A DNA stretch of 64,000 nucleotides from Geminocystis sp. NIES-3709 (GCF_001548115.1 NZ_AP014821.1:2793262-2857261), one strand, 5' to 3'. Positions 49,837-60,002 are shown, counted from the stretch's first letter. The notes: generated by a model from the sequence alone, not told the origin. Numbers and translations: made by a program.

Positions 49837-50976
49837 TTATGATTCGTTACTATAAATTATGGTAGTGACAGGATTATCTTGATTTCCTTTTACTGTAATA
49901 TTTTTGTCTTGCAATTTGCCGATGGCACTTATTCCTCGTAAATTAAAATCAGGATTTATCTGTTTATAAAACACATTTCCATCAGCATTTATTTGTTGAT
50001 TATCTAAATTCCAAACTAAATTATCAGCATAAATTTCCACTTCATTTTTTTCAGCTTGTCCATAAATTCCACCTTGTAAATAAACTTGATTTTCTCCTAA
50101 ATTAAAATCTACATTATTAGCTGTTAAAGTCATATTATCTTTTGCTTGAACTAATTTTGTTGGATCATTCGATCGCATTTTTCGATCGACATAATACCAA
50201 GTAATTCTATTGGTTGCTACTTGTAATGGTGGTTCTAAGGATTGATACTCAATTTCACCATTAATTGTTGCTACATTGAGATCTAAATCAATTTCAGCTT
50301 GATTGCTTTTTAACTTATCTGTTACCAATTTTTTATCATCATAACGTACCATATCGAGTAAGGTATTACCGATGATTTTATTCTCAGGAATTTGCCAATA
50401 TAAATGCTGAGTTTTTAACAGTAAAGAAGGATTCTTTGTAGTAGCTAAAATATCTTTATCTAATTCTAATAGTTGAGTTTTTGTGTTATATTTAGCTTGT
50501 TTTGCTTTAACTACTAATTTTGTATGATTAGCAGTTATTCCTTGATTTCCTTCCATTAACATCACATTTTCTTCTGGTTTCCAAAGAAGCATATCTCCTT
50601 TAAATTCTGCTTTATTACGAATATCAAAAGCTATAATATCACCAGATAAATATATTTCTTTTCCTTCATTTTTAACCTCTCCTTTTTTGGCACTAACCTT
50701 TAAAATAATTTTACCATTCTCAAATAAATTACCTGTTAAATCATCTAAAATAGCACTTTCTTTATCTTGGGTATAAATAGCTTTTTTGGTACTTAAACGC
50801 CATAAAATTTGTCCTTTTGCGTTGGACTGTTCTAAAATGGCATTATAAAGGACTAATCCTTGTTCTATTTCTCTTTTAAAATCAGTATCTCCCACATCTT
50901 CTGTTTTATTATTTCCTTGACAACTGATTAATAAAAAACAGAGTAAAATTGTAGAAATTGATTTTTTTAATAACAT
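49837..50976 (-). CDS. lptC: LptC-type LPS export periplasmic protein (lipoprotein)
   Basis: An N-terminal lipobox is visible (LLCFLLISCQGN, Cys at residue 19). The 379-residue body is all-beta with recurrent short strands (GDIIAFDIRNKAEFKGDMLLW, GGIYGQAEKNEVEIYADNLVW), as expected for stacked LptC/OstA-like jellyroll units. It is longer than the E. coli protein, as is usual in cyanobacteria. It would bridge LPS from the inner-membrane ABC transporter to the outer membrane. def lies upstream on the same strand. Confidence 0.83.
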   Translation of the reverse strand: MLLKKSISTILLCFLLISCQGNNKTEDVGDTDFKREIEQGLVLYNAILEQSNAKGQILWRLSTKKAIYTQDKESAILDDLTGNLFENGKIILKVSAKKGEVKNEGKEIYLSGDIIAFDIRNKAEFKGDMLLWKPEENVMLMEGNQGITANHTKLVVKAKQAKYNTKTQLLELDKDILATTKNPSLLLKTQHLYWQIPENKIIGNTLLDMVRYDDKKLVTDKLKSNQAEIDLDLNVATINGEIEYQSLEPPLQVATNRITWYYVDRKMRSNDPTKLVQAKDNMTLTANNVDFNLGENQVYLQGGIYGQAEKNEVEIYADNLVWNLDNQQINADGNVFYKQINPDFNLRGISAIGKLQDKNITVKGNQDNPVTTIIYSNES

Positions 50977-51122
50977 CTGTTAATAGTTGATAATTGATAG
51001 TTAATATAACAATCCTAAATAATTTGTCAATTTTAAAATATTAGATAACACTTCTTAAAGTTTTGTCAATTTTAAATTTTTACTCAACCAAAATCTTACA
51101 ACTCAGATAGAATTACCATAGT

Positions 51123-51599
51123 TTATTCTTCTTGAATATGATCGACAAAAAGAATACCATTAAGATGATCTAATTCATGTTGAATAATTCTAGCAATAAA
51201 ATCATTATATTCTTTTCTTTCACTGTTGCCATCTCGATCGACATATTCTACCATAATATCTTTATATCGTGGCACATTTCCTCGTCTATTTTCAACACTG
51301 AGACAACCTTCCATTCCCATGATTAATTCTTCTGAATGACTTACAATACGAGGATTAATCATCGCCATTGGTGGCATAAAAGGTGCATCAGGATAACGAA
51401 TATTAGGATGAGAAGATATAATAATAACACGACAAGATTCCCCAATTTGAGGGGCGGCAATACCAACACCATGACGCTGTTTAGTAAGAGTCAACAAATT
51501 ATCAATCAAAGTTTGTATTTTTTGATTATGAATATCTGTAACTTCCAATGCGATTTTCCTTAAAATAGGGTTGCCAATTTGTAAAATTTCTTGATTCAT
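51123..51599 (-). CDS. def: Peptide deformylase
   Basis: The three catalytic motifs are present: GVGIAAPQIG near residue 44, EGCLSV near 96 (metal Cys) and QHELDHLNG near 139 (HExxH). Length 158 residues, slightly short but normal for compact deformylases. The enzyme removes the N-formyl group from nascent proteins. Confidence 0.94.
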   Translation of the reverse strand: MNQEILQIGNPILRKIALEVTDIHNQKIQTLIDNLLTLTKQRHGVGIAAPQIGESCRVIIISSHPNIRYPDAPFMPPMAMINPRIVSHSEELIMGMEGCLSVENRRGNVPRYKDIMVEYVDRDGNSERKEYNDFIARIIQHELDHLNGILFVDHIQEE

Positions 51600-51871
51600 A
51601 AATTATTTAATTTTGTTAATAACTTATCTCACAGTCATAAATAGATTATGTCAAAAAGGTTTCGAAAAGGGTGTTAAGTTTTAAAAGAGTTTCAATACTT
51701 TTTTCTAATAATTGATTATTAGCATCTATAATGAATTAGTTATCATCGATAACAAAGGATTATTGAACGATCGAATCTCGAAAAAAACTAATTGCTCCTT
51801 TGAATACTAAGCAAGTTTAATAGGAATATTATCTTTTCTCTTATCTACTTTTTCAGTAATTTCTAAATATT

Positions 51872-52540
51872 ATGGCATTTGGAGATCAAATTTATGTTTG
51901 GCGTGAATTCGCTAATCTTAGTGGAGTTTATCAACATCACGGTATTGATGTTGGAGACGGTAGCGTTATTCATTATCGTAAACCTAGTGAAATTATCGAG
52001 CAAACTTCTTTTGAAACTTTTAGTAAAAATAATCGGGTTTATGTACGTCAATATCCCGATGGTTTTTCATTTATTCCTGAAGTGGTAGTAAAAAGGAGTT
52101 GGAGTCGTTTGGGAGAAAATAAATATAATTTGTTGTTTAATAATTGTGAACATTTTGCCACTTGGTGTAAAATTGGCATCAGTGAAAGTAAACAGATTGA
52201 AGATTTTATTCCTACTATTAAAAATGTCGATACGTATAAATTATTAGAACCTTTAAAACAAGCATTTCAAGGAAGAGATCAAAACAATTCTGATAAATTA
52301 GTAAATAATGCTTTAGATCAAATTAGGACAGTTTGGGATCAAATTCAACCAAAATATCGTCAAAATATAGAAGAAATGAATACTTGGCAAAAAGTTGCTA
52401 CTCAAGCATTAAAAAATAATCGAGAAGATTTAGCAAAGGAAGCCTTAAAAAGAAAAATTGAATGTAAAAAAAATGCTCAATCTTTAGAAAAAGAACTGGA
52501 AAAATTAGCTAGTATGACAGAAAATTTATTAAAACAATAG
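51872..52540 (+). CDS. LRAT-domain (NlpC/P60-superfamily) protein with C-terminal coiled coil
   Basis: Residues 1-110 form a lecithin-retinol-acyltransferase-like domain: VYQHHGIDVGDGSVIHY contains the catalytic His pair and YNLLFNNCEHFATWC the catalytic Cys. Residues ~130-222 are Gln/Lys/Glu-rich and predicted helical, probably a coiled coil. Bacterial LRAT-like proteins act as acyltransferases or phospholipases; the substrate is unknown. The ATG at 51872 follows an AT-rich stretch without a strong Shine-Dalgarno. It stands alone. Confidence 0.85.
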   Translation: MAFGDQIYVWREFANLSGVYQHHGIDVGDGSVIHYRKPSEIIEQTSFETFSKNNRVYVRQYPDGFSFIPEVVVKRSWSRLGENKYNLLFNNCEHFATWCKIGISESKQIEDFIPTIKNVDTYKLLEPLKQAFQGRDQNNSDKLVNNALDQIRTVWDQIQPKYRQNIEEMNTWQKVATQALKNNREDLAKEALKRKIECKKNAQSLEKELEKLASMTENLLKQ

Positions 52541-53044
52541 TAATTTTAGGAAAAAATTGATCGAACCTGATGCTTCCAATTCCTAAAAATAACAGTTAAA
52601 TAAGAGTCTTGATGTGTTTATAGCTTATTAAAAAAGTTGAGGATTTATTAGAGCATAATTTTTGTTTAAGTACTGTTAACTTTTCCTCATGATAATGTTT
52701 TTCTTTTACATAGTTAAGTAATTCAATGAGGATCATTTTTACAAAGTTTTTCTTGAAAATACTATTAATTCAAGCTATATTTTGATAACTTAATTAATCT
52801 CCTAAAATCTAAATACAAATACTCATGATTTATCTTCAAGAAATAAACCTAAATAGACTTAATACTCACTGATTATATATTTTAAGTTAGAATTGGTGAT
52901 ATATAGGAATCCTAAATAATCTGCAAGAAATGAATTATTAATAAAAAAGTGCAGAAACTATCTTAAAAAAACCCAACATCCTTAAAAGATAATCATTAAT
53001 TAGAAAATACTTTTTATTAACTATTAATTATTTAATATGATACT
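52541..53044. other. Intergenic region with IS remnant
   Basis: About 500 bp before the large histidine kinase gene. Apart from the IS701-like end remnant at 52620-52675 it is AT-rich and non-coding. Confidence 0.5.
52620..52675 (+). mobile_element. Solo 3'-end remnant of the IS701-like element
   Basis: GAGCATAATTTTTGTTTAAG followed by TACTG matches the last ~25 bp of the IS701-like copies (GGGCATAATTTTTGTCTAAG, TACCG), and is followed by TTAA. Upstream bases are a degenerate match to the transposase 3' end. It is an old, decayed insertion. Confidence 0.55.
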
Positions 53045-56000
53045 ATGTTTGAAGCCTCCAAAAGTCCGCCTATAAGTGATAATTTTATTACTGTTGCTTT
53101 AGATACCCCTTTATTAGAAGTAATTACAAAAATTAGTAAGCGTCATTCCAAACTATACAATCGGAATAATCGTGAAAACTTTTCTGTAAGTTGTGCGTTA
53201 GTGGTAAGTAATAATCGTCTAGTGGGATTAATTACGGAAAGAGATATTGTTAAATTATCGGCACAATTATTACCTTTAGATAAAATGGTAGCGGCGGAGG
53301 TGATGACAAGAGATTTAATTACTTTTTCCTCGGATAAGTTAGTAAATATTATTGATTTAATCGATATTTTTAAACAATATCATATTCGTCATTTACCTAT
53401 TGTGAACGATCAAGATGAAGTAGTTGGTTTAGTTACTCCAGACACTATTCGATCGAGCTTACAACCTTTAGATTTACTAAGACATCGTAATATTAGCGAT
53501 GTAATGCGGCAAAATATAATTTATGCCTTACCTCATCAAACAGTTATAGATTTGATTAATTTGATGGTGAATAATCATATCAGTTGTGTCGTAATTGCAG
53601 AAAAAACCGAGAGAGAGACGATTAAGCCTGTTGGCATTATTACGGAAAGAGATATAGTACGTTATCAGGCTTTAAGATTAGATTTAAGATGCACAGAAGC
53701 TAAAGAAGTGATGACTCAACCGGTAAAGGTAATTTCTGCTGATGAATCTCTCTGGAATGCCCATCAATTTATGCAAAATAACCAATTACGGCGATTGATA
53801 GTGGTAGATTCTTTAGGAGATTTAACGGGAATTATCACTCAAAGTAGCGTTTTAGAAGGAATTGATCCTAGAGAACTACAGGGAGTAATATCAGTTTTAG
53901 AACGTCAAGTAGAAATGTTACAAACAGAAAAAACCAAGCTGTTAAAACAATTGCTTAAAGAACAAAAACAAAATTTACAGTCTGTAGAAAAAAAAGGTAA
54001 GCTAATATCGGACATAGCTTTACGAATTCGCTCATCTTTAGATTTAAATACTATTTTACAAACTGCCGTTGATGAAATTCTTTCTATTTTAGAAGTTGAT
54101 AGGGTAGTTATTTATCATTTTGATGGTAACAGTAGCGGAGGTATCGCTGTAGAGGCAGTCAAAAATTCAGAATTATCCCTTGTTGATTATATTGTTAAAG
54201 ATGAATGTTTCACCCCACAATGGTTAAATTCTGCCACATCATTTCAGACAAAAGCGATTGAAGATGTCTCCGTTGCCAATATTAATTCCTGTCATCGACA
54301 ATTATTACAAAGTTTTCATATTAAAGCTAACTTAGTGGTGTCGATTATTGTAAATGATAGACTATGGGGTTTATTAATAGTCCATGATTGTACTAATCCT
54401 CATCCTTGGTTATCAGAAGAAATAGAATTTTTGGAACAGTTATCTGTACAATTAGCCATAGGTATTCAACAAGCTACTTTGTTAAAACAAGTACGAGAAG
54501 GTAGTGCAGATTTAGAATCGAAAGTAAATAAGCGCACGATCGAGTTACAAGCCATTAACTATAAATATGAGCAAGAATTAATCAAATCTAAACAGATAGC
54601 ATCAGAATTAACTCGTACTCAAAAAACTTTATCAGGGATTCTGGATGTAGCCAATGATGCCATTATCTCGATAAATCAACAACAAAATATTATTTTATTT
54701 AATCAAGGTGCGAATAAAATATTTGGTTATACCCCAGAAGATGTGATAGGTAAACCTTTAGACATATTATTACCCCAAAGATTTATAAATATTCATCATC
54801 ATCATGTGGAAGATTTTGAATCATCTTCTCAGATTAATGCTTATCGACAAATGACTGATGATAAGGAAAGGTTAGTTTTTGGGTGTCGTAAAGATGGAAG
54901 TGAATTTCCCGCAGAGGCTTCTATTTCAAAATTAAAAACAGAAAATGAGGTTATTTTTACCGTCATTTTAAGAGATGTCACTGATAAAGTTGCCTTAGAA
55001 GCAGAAAGAAGACAATTAGCTTATTTTCTCGAAGTCAGTCTTAATGAGATTTATGTTTTTTCAGCAGATACTCTTAAATTTATCTATGCCAATCGAGGTG
55101 CGTTGCAAAATATTGGTTATGATTTAAAAACTCTCCAAAAAATGACTCCTCTTGATATTAAACCTGAATATTCTGAGGAAACATTTAAACAATTAATCAA
55201 CCCTCTTTTAAGTCAGGAAAAAGAAATCCTTGTTTTTCAAACTATTCATACCCGTCAAGATAAATCTTGTTATCCTGTAGAAATTCATCTACAATTAGTT
55301 AAACAAAATGACAATTCTGTATTTTTAGCGATCGCTACAGATATAACATCACGAAAACAAGCAGAAGAAGCATTAAAAGAAACGGAAAAACGTTTTCAAA
55401 TGATGGCAGATAATGCACCAGTATTAATTTGGGTTTCAGAAAAAAATAGTTTATGTAATTATTTTAATAAAACATGGTTAGACTTTACAGGGCATACTCT
55501 ACAAGAAGAAATAGCACAAGGTTGGTTATCCAATGTGCATCCCGATGATGAAAAATCCTGTCGTGATATTTATCTTTCTTGTTTTCAACGACGTTTTCCT
55601 TTACAAATGGAATATCGTATGCGTCGTTTTGATGGGAAATATTGTTGGTTTTTAAATGTAGGTATTCCTCGTTATGATCAATCAGGAGAGTTTTTGGGTT
55701 ATATTGGTTCCTGTACTAATATAAACGATCGAAAAATTGCTGAGAATCAACTACAACAGCAATTAAATAAGAGCCTATTATTAGCTAAAATTACTGATAA
55801 AATCCGTCAAACATTAAATCCTGATGAGATATTTGCCACCGCCGCCCAAGAAATTGGTAAAGCCTTCAGAGTTAATCAAGCCTTAATTTTTACCTGTCAA
55901 TTTTCTACTGATAACTATCCGGAAAAAATAGTTTGCGTTTCTGAATATAATCATGAGAATTATTCTTCTCTCATCGGTTATGAAATCTCCATCAGTAATA

Positions 56001-57481
56001 ATCCTTACATGGAATATGTTTTTCAACAAGAAAAAGCCGTACCTATCAACAATATCGAAAATCATCCTTTACTCTCCAGCTTACAGGATTTGTTAGAAAT
56101 GATGTCTCTTAAATCCTTAATGACTTGCGGTACTTTTTATCATGGTAAAGTTAATGGTACTATAGGACTTCATCACTGCGATCGTTATCATCAATGGACA
56201 GAAGAAGAAATAGAATTATTAGAAGCCGTAGCCGCACAATTAGGTATAGCCATCGCCCAAGCAGATTTACTCAAGAAAGAAAAACAAAGATTACATCAAC
56301 TTGCCCTAAAAAATAAATTATTACAACAAGCCCGAAAAGAAGCAGACTTAGCCAACCAAGCTAAAAGTGAATTTTTAGCGATGATGAGTCATGAAATACG
56401 AACTCCCATGAATGGAGTTATTGGCATGATTAACCTTTTGGAAGATACTCCCTTAACTCCTCAACAATTAGATAATGTCACGACGATTCGTCATAGTGGC
56501 GAAAGCTTATTAGTGATCATAAACGATATATTAGACTTTTCCAAAATAGAATCAGGCAAACTGGAATTAGAAAATCAACCCTTTAATCTCTTAGAATCGG
56601 TTAAAAGTGTGATCGATTTATTGCAATTTCAAGCTCAAAAAAAACAACTCCACCTTAGCTATTACTATGAGGAAGAAACTCCTTACTTTTTTGTCGGTGA
56701 TGTTACCCGCATCAGACAAATTTTGGTTAATCTTATTGGTAACTCCCTAAAATTTACCGAGAAAGGTTTCGTATCACTTTCTATCACCAGTCAAAAACAA
56801 GCCCAAGAAAATTATCAAATTAAATTTTCCATCACAGATACAGGTATTGGCATTCCCCCAGAAAGACTAAACCGTTTATTTAAAGCCTTTTCACAGGTAG
56901 ATGCTTCTACCACTCGCAAATATGGCGGTACAGGATTAGGATTAGCTATAAGTAGGCGTTTAGCAGAAATAATGGGAGGAGAGATGGGAGTAGTATCAGA
57001 GGTAGGACAAGGATCAACTTTTTGGTTTACTATTGTCTTAAAATCTGTTGCTATATCCATACTTCAAAATAATCAATCTAATAATGATATTGTGATAAGT
57101 AGCTTAAATCTTCCTTTAAAAATTCTTTTAGCTGAGGATAACATTGTTAACCAGAAGGTTGCCATTTTAACCTTAAAAAAATTAGGTTATACAGTAGATA
57201 TTGCTGTTGATGGTTTACAAGTAATTGATAAAGTACAATCTCAAGATTATGATGTGATTTTTATGGATGTACAAATGCCTAATATGGATGGTTTACAAGC
57301 TACCCAATGGATTCGAGCAAATCATCCCATTCAACCTTATATTATAGCGATGACAGCTAATGCCATGGAAGGCGATCGACAAATCTGTCTTGAAGCAGGA
57401 ATGAATGATTATGTATCTAAACCCATTAAGGTAGAGTGTATTAGGAAAGCATTAATTAATCTAAGAGTTAATGGTGAATAA
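53045..57481 (+). CDS. Hybrid sensor histidine kinase: four CBS, GAF, three PAS, GAF, HisKA, HATPase, receiver
   Basis: The 1478-residue cytoplasmic protein has no transmembrane helix. Approximate order: four CBS motifs (1-278), short coiled coil (280-310), GAF (320-480), PAS (530-650), PAS (660-770), PAS (780-900), GAF (912-1075), HisKA (1108-1172), HATPase (1215-1332) and receiver (1358-1475). The phosphorylatable His is in MMSHEIRTPMNG (about His1116). ATP-binding motifs are NLIGNSLKFTEKG, DTGIGIPPERL and GGTGLGLAIS. The receiver Asp is in VIFMDVQMPNMDG (about Asp1408). The domains suggest integration of nucleotide (CBS) and light/redox/ligand (GAF, PAS) cues. GAF1 shows no obvious bilin-Cys motif. 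No response regulator is adjacent. Confidence 0.9.
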   Translation: MFEASKSPPISDNFITVALDTPLLEVITKISKRHSKLYNRNNRENFSVSCALVVSNNRLVGLITERDIVKLSAQLLPLDKMVAAEVMTRDLITFSSDKLVNIIDLIDIFKQYHIRHLPIVNDQDEVVGLVTPDTIRSSLQPLDLLRHRNISDVMRQNIIYALPHQTVIDLINLMVNNHISCVVIAEKTERETIKPVGIITERDIVRYQALRLDLRCTEAKEVMTQPVKVISADESLWNAHQFMQNNQLRRLIVVDSLGDLTGIITQSSVLEGIDPRELQGVISVLERQVEMLQTEKTKLLKQLLKEQKQNLQSVEKKGKLISDIALRIRSSLDLNTILQTAVDEILSILEVDRVVIYHFDGNSSGGIAVEAVKNSELSLVDYIVKDECFTPQWLNSATSFQTKAIEDVSVANINSCHRQLLQSFHIKANLVVSIIVNDRLWGLLIVHDCTNPHPWLSEEIEFLEQLSVQLAIGIQQATLLKQVREGSADLESKVNKRTIELQAINYKYEQELIKSKQIASELTRTQKTLSGILDVANDAIISINQQQNIILFNQGANKIFGYTPEDVIGKPLDILLPQRFINIHHHHVEDFESSSQINAYRQMTDDKERLVFGCRKDGSEFPAEASISKLKTENEVIFTVILRDVTDKVALEAERRQLAYFLEVSLNEIYVFSADTLKFIYANRGALQNIGYDLKTLQKMTPLDIKPEYSEETFKQLINPLLSQEKEILVFQTIHTRQDKSCYPVEIHLQLVKQNDNSVFLAIATDITSRKQAEEALKETEKRFQMMADNAPVLIWVSEKNSLCNYFNKTWLDFTGHTLQEEIAQGWLSNVHPDDEKSCRDIYLSCFQRRFPLQMEYRMRRFDGKYCWFLNVGIPRYDQSGEFLGYIGSCTNINDRKIAENQLQQQLNKSLLLAKITDKIRQTLNPDEIFATAAQEIGKAFRVNQALIFTCQFSTDNYPEKIVCVSEYNHENYSSLIGYEISISNNPYMEYVFQQEKAVPINNIENHPLLSSLQDLLEMMSLKSLMTCGTFYHGKVNGTIGLHHCDRYHQWTEEEIELLEAVAAQLGIAIAQADLLKKEKQRLHQLALKNKLLQQARKEADLANQAKSEFLAMMSHEIRTPMNGVIGMINLLEDTPLTPQQLDNVTTIRHSGESLLVIINDILDFSKIESGKLELENQPFNLLESVKSVIDLLQFQAQKKQLHLSYYYEEETPYFFVGDVTRIRQILVNLIGNSLKFTEKGFVSLSITSQKQAQENYQIKFSITDTGIGIPPERLNRLFKAFSQVDASTTRKYGGTGLGLAISRRLAEIMGGEMGVVSEVGQGSTFWFTIVLKSVAISILQNNQSNNDIVISSLNLPLKILLAEDNIVNQKVAILTLKKLGYTVDIAVDGLQVIDKVQSQDYDVIFMDVQMPNMDGLQATQWIRANHPIQPYIIAMTANAMEGDRQICLEAGMNDYVSKPIKVECIRKALINLRVNGE

Positions 57482-57493
57482 GTGAACTCCAGC

Positions 57494-58603
57494 TTATAAC
57501 TCTTTTTCTATTTCGGCAACACTTTCCAATTTACCTTGTTGCTGATAAATATTTTTGGCTATTTCCAACATCTGATTGGCTTCTGCACTTCTTCCTCTTT
57601 TTTTCAACAGTAAGCCCAAACGATGATAACCATAGGGGTTTTGAGGTGCTAATTCAATAAAACGACGATATGCTACGATCGCCCGAAAATCATCTTGTTT
57701 TTGTTCTAAAACTCTGGCAATACCACCGTAAGCAAGAATAGAATCCTTATCAAAGGAAGAGGCTTTTTGATAACCCTTCAAGGCATTATCCCAATCCTGT
57801 TGTTGCTCATATACCATCGCCATTTTTAAAATAATTTTGGGATTATTAGGTTGAGATGTCTCCAAAATCTTTAATTGTTCTAATCCTTCTTGGGATTTTT
57901 CTCCCTTAAAGTATGCTGTTGCTAATTTTAATCTTAAATCAATATTACTAGGAAATTTTTCGATCGCATCTTCTAAAAAACTAATAGCTTCATTATTTTT
58001 ATCTTGTTGATAAAGAGCTGTAGCCATCATATCATAAGCAGTTTCATTTTTCGGATCGATCGAAATCGCCCTTCGATAATAATTTTCTATCTGTCCATAA
58101 TCTTTATTTCTCAGTAATAAAACTCCTAAAGCAGTAAAATTATCCGCATTATTAGGTTGAAGTGCAATGGCTTTTTGATAAGCCTTAATACCATTAGAAT
58201 TATCACCTATTTGGGCAAAAGTATATCCTAAGGCTGAATAAAAATCTCCGTTATCAGGTGCAAGAGTAATAGCTTGTTGATAAGCATTAACAGCCGCCTG
58301 AAAATCTCCCAAAGAAGCATAAAGATAACCCATACCTGAAAATATCTTGGGATTATTACTGTCTAAAACCATTGCTTGACGATAAATCGACAGTGCATTT
58401 GTCCAGTCACCCACCGCAACATATTGTTTACCTTGTTGAAGTAAAGTATAAAGTTGTTGTCTTTGTTGTGGATTTAATCTAGTGGCAACTGTTTGTGCTT
58501 TTTGTGCCTGTGTCTGTGCCTGTGCCGTTAATTCTAGCGGAAATAAACCCATACCTCCTAAAAGTAAAGAAAGAATTATTTGAGGGATAATGTGTTTATA
58601 CAC
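57494..58603 (-). CDS. Secreted TPR-repeat protein
   Basis: A signal peptide (IILSLLLGGMGLFPLELTAQAQ) precedes about eight tetratricopeptide repeats, seen as recurring A-x-x-x-Y-x-x-A-I-x-L-x-P units (for example AAVNAYQQAITLAPDNGDFY and GIKAYQKAIALQPNNADNF). The 369-residue protein is likely periplasmic or thylakoid-lumenal and acts as a scaffold. Its 3' end faces the histidine kinase gene with only 12 bp between stops. Confidence 0.85.
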   Translation of the reverse strand: MYKHIIPQIILSLLLGGMGLFPLELTAQAQTQAQKAQTVATRLNPQQRQQLYTLLQQGKQYVAVGDWTNALSIYRQAMVLDSNNPKIFSGMGYLYASLGDFQAAVNAYQQAITLAPDNGDFYSALGYTFAQIGDNSNGIKAYQKAIALQPNNADNFTALGVLLLRNKDYGQIENYYRRAISIDPKNETAYDMMATALYQQDKNNEAISFLEDAIEKFPSNIDLRLKLATAYFKGEKSQEGLEQLKILETSQPNNPKIILKMAMVYEQQQDWDNALKGYQKASSFDKDSILAYGGIARVLEQKQDDFRAIVAYRRFIELAPQNPYGYHRLGLLLKKRGRSAEANQMLEIAKNIYQQQGKLESVAEIEKEL

Positions 58604-58719
58604 TCGGTTTTTAACCTCCGTTAAACTTAAAGAATCTTAATAATAACATAAAAAGGACTTTGTTAAAAAGTATAGATTTTTGTCTATGAAATATTAGTAA
58701 GCTCTAAATACACTCAACA

Positions 58720-58745
58720 TAAAAAAAAGAGTCCGAAAAGACTCT
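58720..58745 (-). terminator. Rho-independent terminator of tRNA-Glu
   Basis: On the minus strand AGAGTC-TTTTCG-GACTCT is followed by eight T (complement of A run 58720-58728). It is located 23 bp after the tRNA 3' end. Confidence 0.8.
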
Positions 58746-58767
58746 AATTTGTTTTCTTTTTTTTTAA

Positions 58768-58840
58768 TACCCCCAAGGGAATTCGAATCCCTGTCGCCTC
58801 CGTGAAAGGGAGGTGTCCTAGGCCTCTAGACGATGGGGGC
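58768..58840 (-). tRNA. tRNA-Glu (TTC)
   Basis: The acceptor GCCCCCA pairs with TGGGGGT (one G-T pair). The D-arm is TCGTCTAGAGGCCTAGGA, the anticodon stem-loop is CCTCC-CTTTCAC-GGAGG with anticodon TTC, and the T-arm is AGGGATTCGAATCCCT-like. The discriminator is A. In cyanobacteria this tRNA also feeds tetrapyrrole synthesis. Confidence 0.95.
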
Positions 58841-58956
58841 TTGGACTTTGTGTTTTACTTTCGTTCAACACACATTTATTAATATAACGAATATGATAAA
58901 GAATGTCAAGAAATCTAAGATTTTTTTTCAAGAAAAATTTGCTTTGATTATTAAGG

Positions 58957-58988
58957 TAAAAAAAGAGACACAGAATAAGGATCTGTGC
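58957..58988 (-). terminator. Rho-independent terminator of the 60-aa gene
   Basis: On the minus strand CACAGA-TCCTTAT-TCTGTG is followed by TCTCTTTTTTT, about 33 bp past the stop at 59021. This supports the small upstream frame as a real transcript. Confidence 0.65.
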
Positions 58989-59020
58989 CGTATTCGATCC
59001 TCATTTTTTGAGCTAAAAGG

Positions 59021-59203
59021 TTAATAAGCTAGGGCTTCAAGGGTCGATCGTAAATACTGTTTGACCTGATCGTCAATATTTATTTCTAATTTGTTTTCTT
59101 TTTGCCAACGCTTAAAACCAGAACTTTTGGCGATCGCCTGTTTGAGACTGTGCCAGATTTGTTGATCTTGTGCTAAATTACTCGGAATAGTTGATATAGC
59201 CAT
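59021..59203 (-). CDS. Small conserved cyanobacterial protein (60 aa)
   Basis: The 60-residue soluble protein reads QQIWHSLKQAIAKSSGFKRW and KQYLRSTLEALAY, mostly helical with several basic and aromatic residues. I recognise the style of a short conserved cyanobacterial family but no name. It has its own candidate terminator and a 100-bp gap from ycf51, which supports expression. Confidence 0.6.
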   Translation of the reverse strand: MAISTIPSNLAQDQQIWHSLKQAIAKSSGFKRWQKENKLEINIDDQVKQYLRSTLEALAY

Positions 59204-59306
59204 AGGTTTTCTGTGTTTATGGGTGTGACTTACTTACTGATATTAACTAAGATAGCTTAATTAGTACCAATACTATTGTAACTAAGATCACATTGTTGCG
59301 ATTTAA

Positions 59307-59858
59307 CTAATTAAGGGTTGTTGACAAACTCAGATTTTGTTCTTTTTGCAAGGATTCCAATTTAGCAAAAGCAGTATCAGAAATAACGATAGTGGGGTTT
59401 AAATCGTCTTTTTGGACTAAAGAACGACGAATTTGACCTAAATAGAGGGGAATTGTTACACCTTCTTGGTGAAACTGCGTCCTTGCCCTAATAGTGAGTT
59501 GATCATCTCCATTTGTAGCCGTTCTACCATAGGAAAATAAATTAGCAGAAGCCTGTTGTAAAGTACTTTCTAGTTGATCTCGGGTAATATCAATGGGGAC
59601 AGTAATTACCGCTTGATTTCCACCGGTATCATAAACTAAATTAAATTTAACAGCATTGGGTATCTCCACACGATCGAATAACCCTAAACTAAGAGCAAAT
59701 AATCCTACTGTTAATACTCCCATAAATCCTGTCGCACCTACTAAACGAAAACGAAAACCCCATTTAAACAAAAATCCGATCGTAGCCAGAACCAAAAAAC
59801 CGATCGTAATATATATTGACCAAATAGTATAAGTTTTAAAATCTAAAGATAAATCCAT
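59307..59858 (-). CDS. ycf51: Ycf51 family protein
   Basis: The 183-residue protein has three N-terminal hydrophobic segments (SIYITIGFLVLATIGFLF, VGATGFMGVLTVGLFALSLG) followed by a soluble beta-rich region with VTVPIDITRDQL-type strands. This matches Ycf51 (DUF2518), a protein found in cyanobacteria and some plastids; its function is not established. Expected location is the thylakoid or cytoplasmic membrane. Confidence 0.85.
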   Translation of the reverse strand: MDLSLDFKTYTIWSIYITIGFLVLATIGFLFKWGFRFRLVGATGFMGVLTVGLFALSLGLFDRVEIPNAVKFNLVYDTGGNQAVITVPIDITRDQLESTLQQASANLFSYGRTATNGDDQLTIRARTQFHQEGVTIPLYLGQIRRSLVQKDDLNPTIVISDTAFAKLESLQKEQNLSLSTTLN

Positions 59859-59969
59859 TTTTATTGATCATAAAAAGCTAATTTCTCAATTGTACTGGAA
59901 ACCGTCAATAGTTAATATGCCAAGGGATAGGACATAGAATAATTATCTGAGTTTGAGGGCAAAATCATA

Positions 59970-59994
59970 GCGTGCTAGAAAGTTTCTAACACAC
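59970..59994 (-). terminator. Stem-loop after murI
   Basis: GTGCTAGAAA-G-TTTCTAACAC gives a 9-10 bp stem just past the murI stop. There is no T-run, so this may be a stability element rather than a terminator. Confidence 0.35.
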
Positions 59995-60002
59995 TTGATA
60001 AT

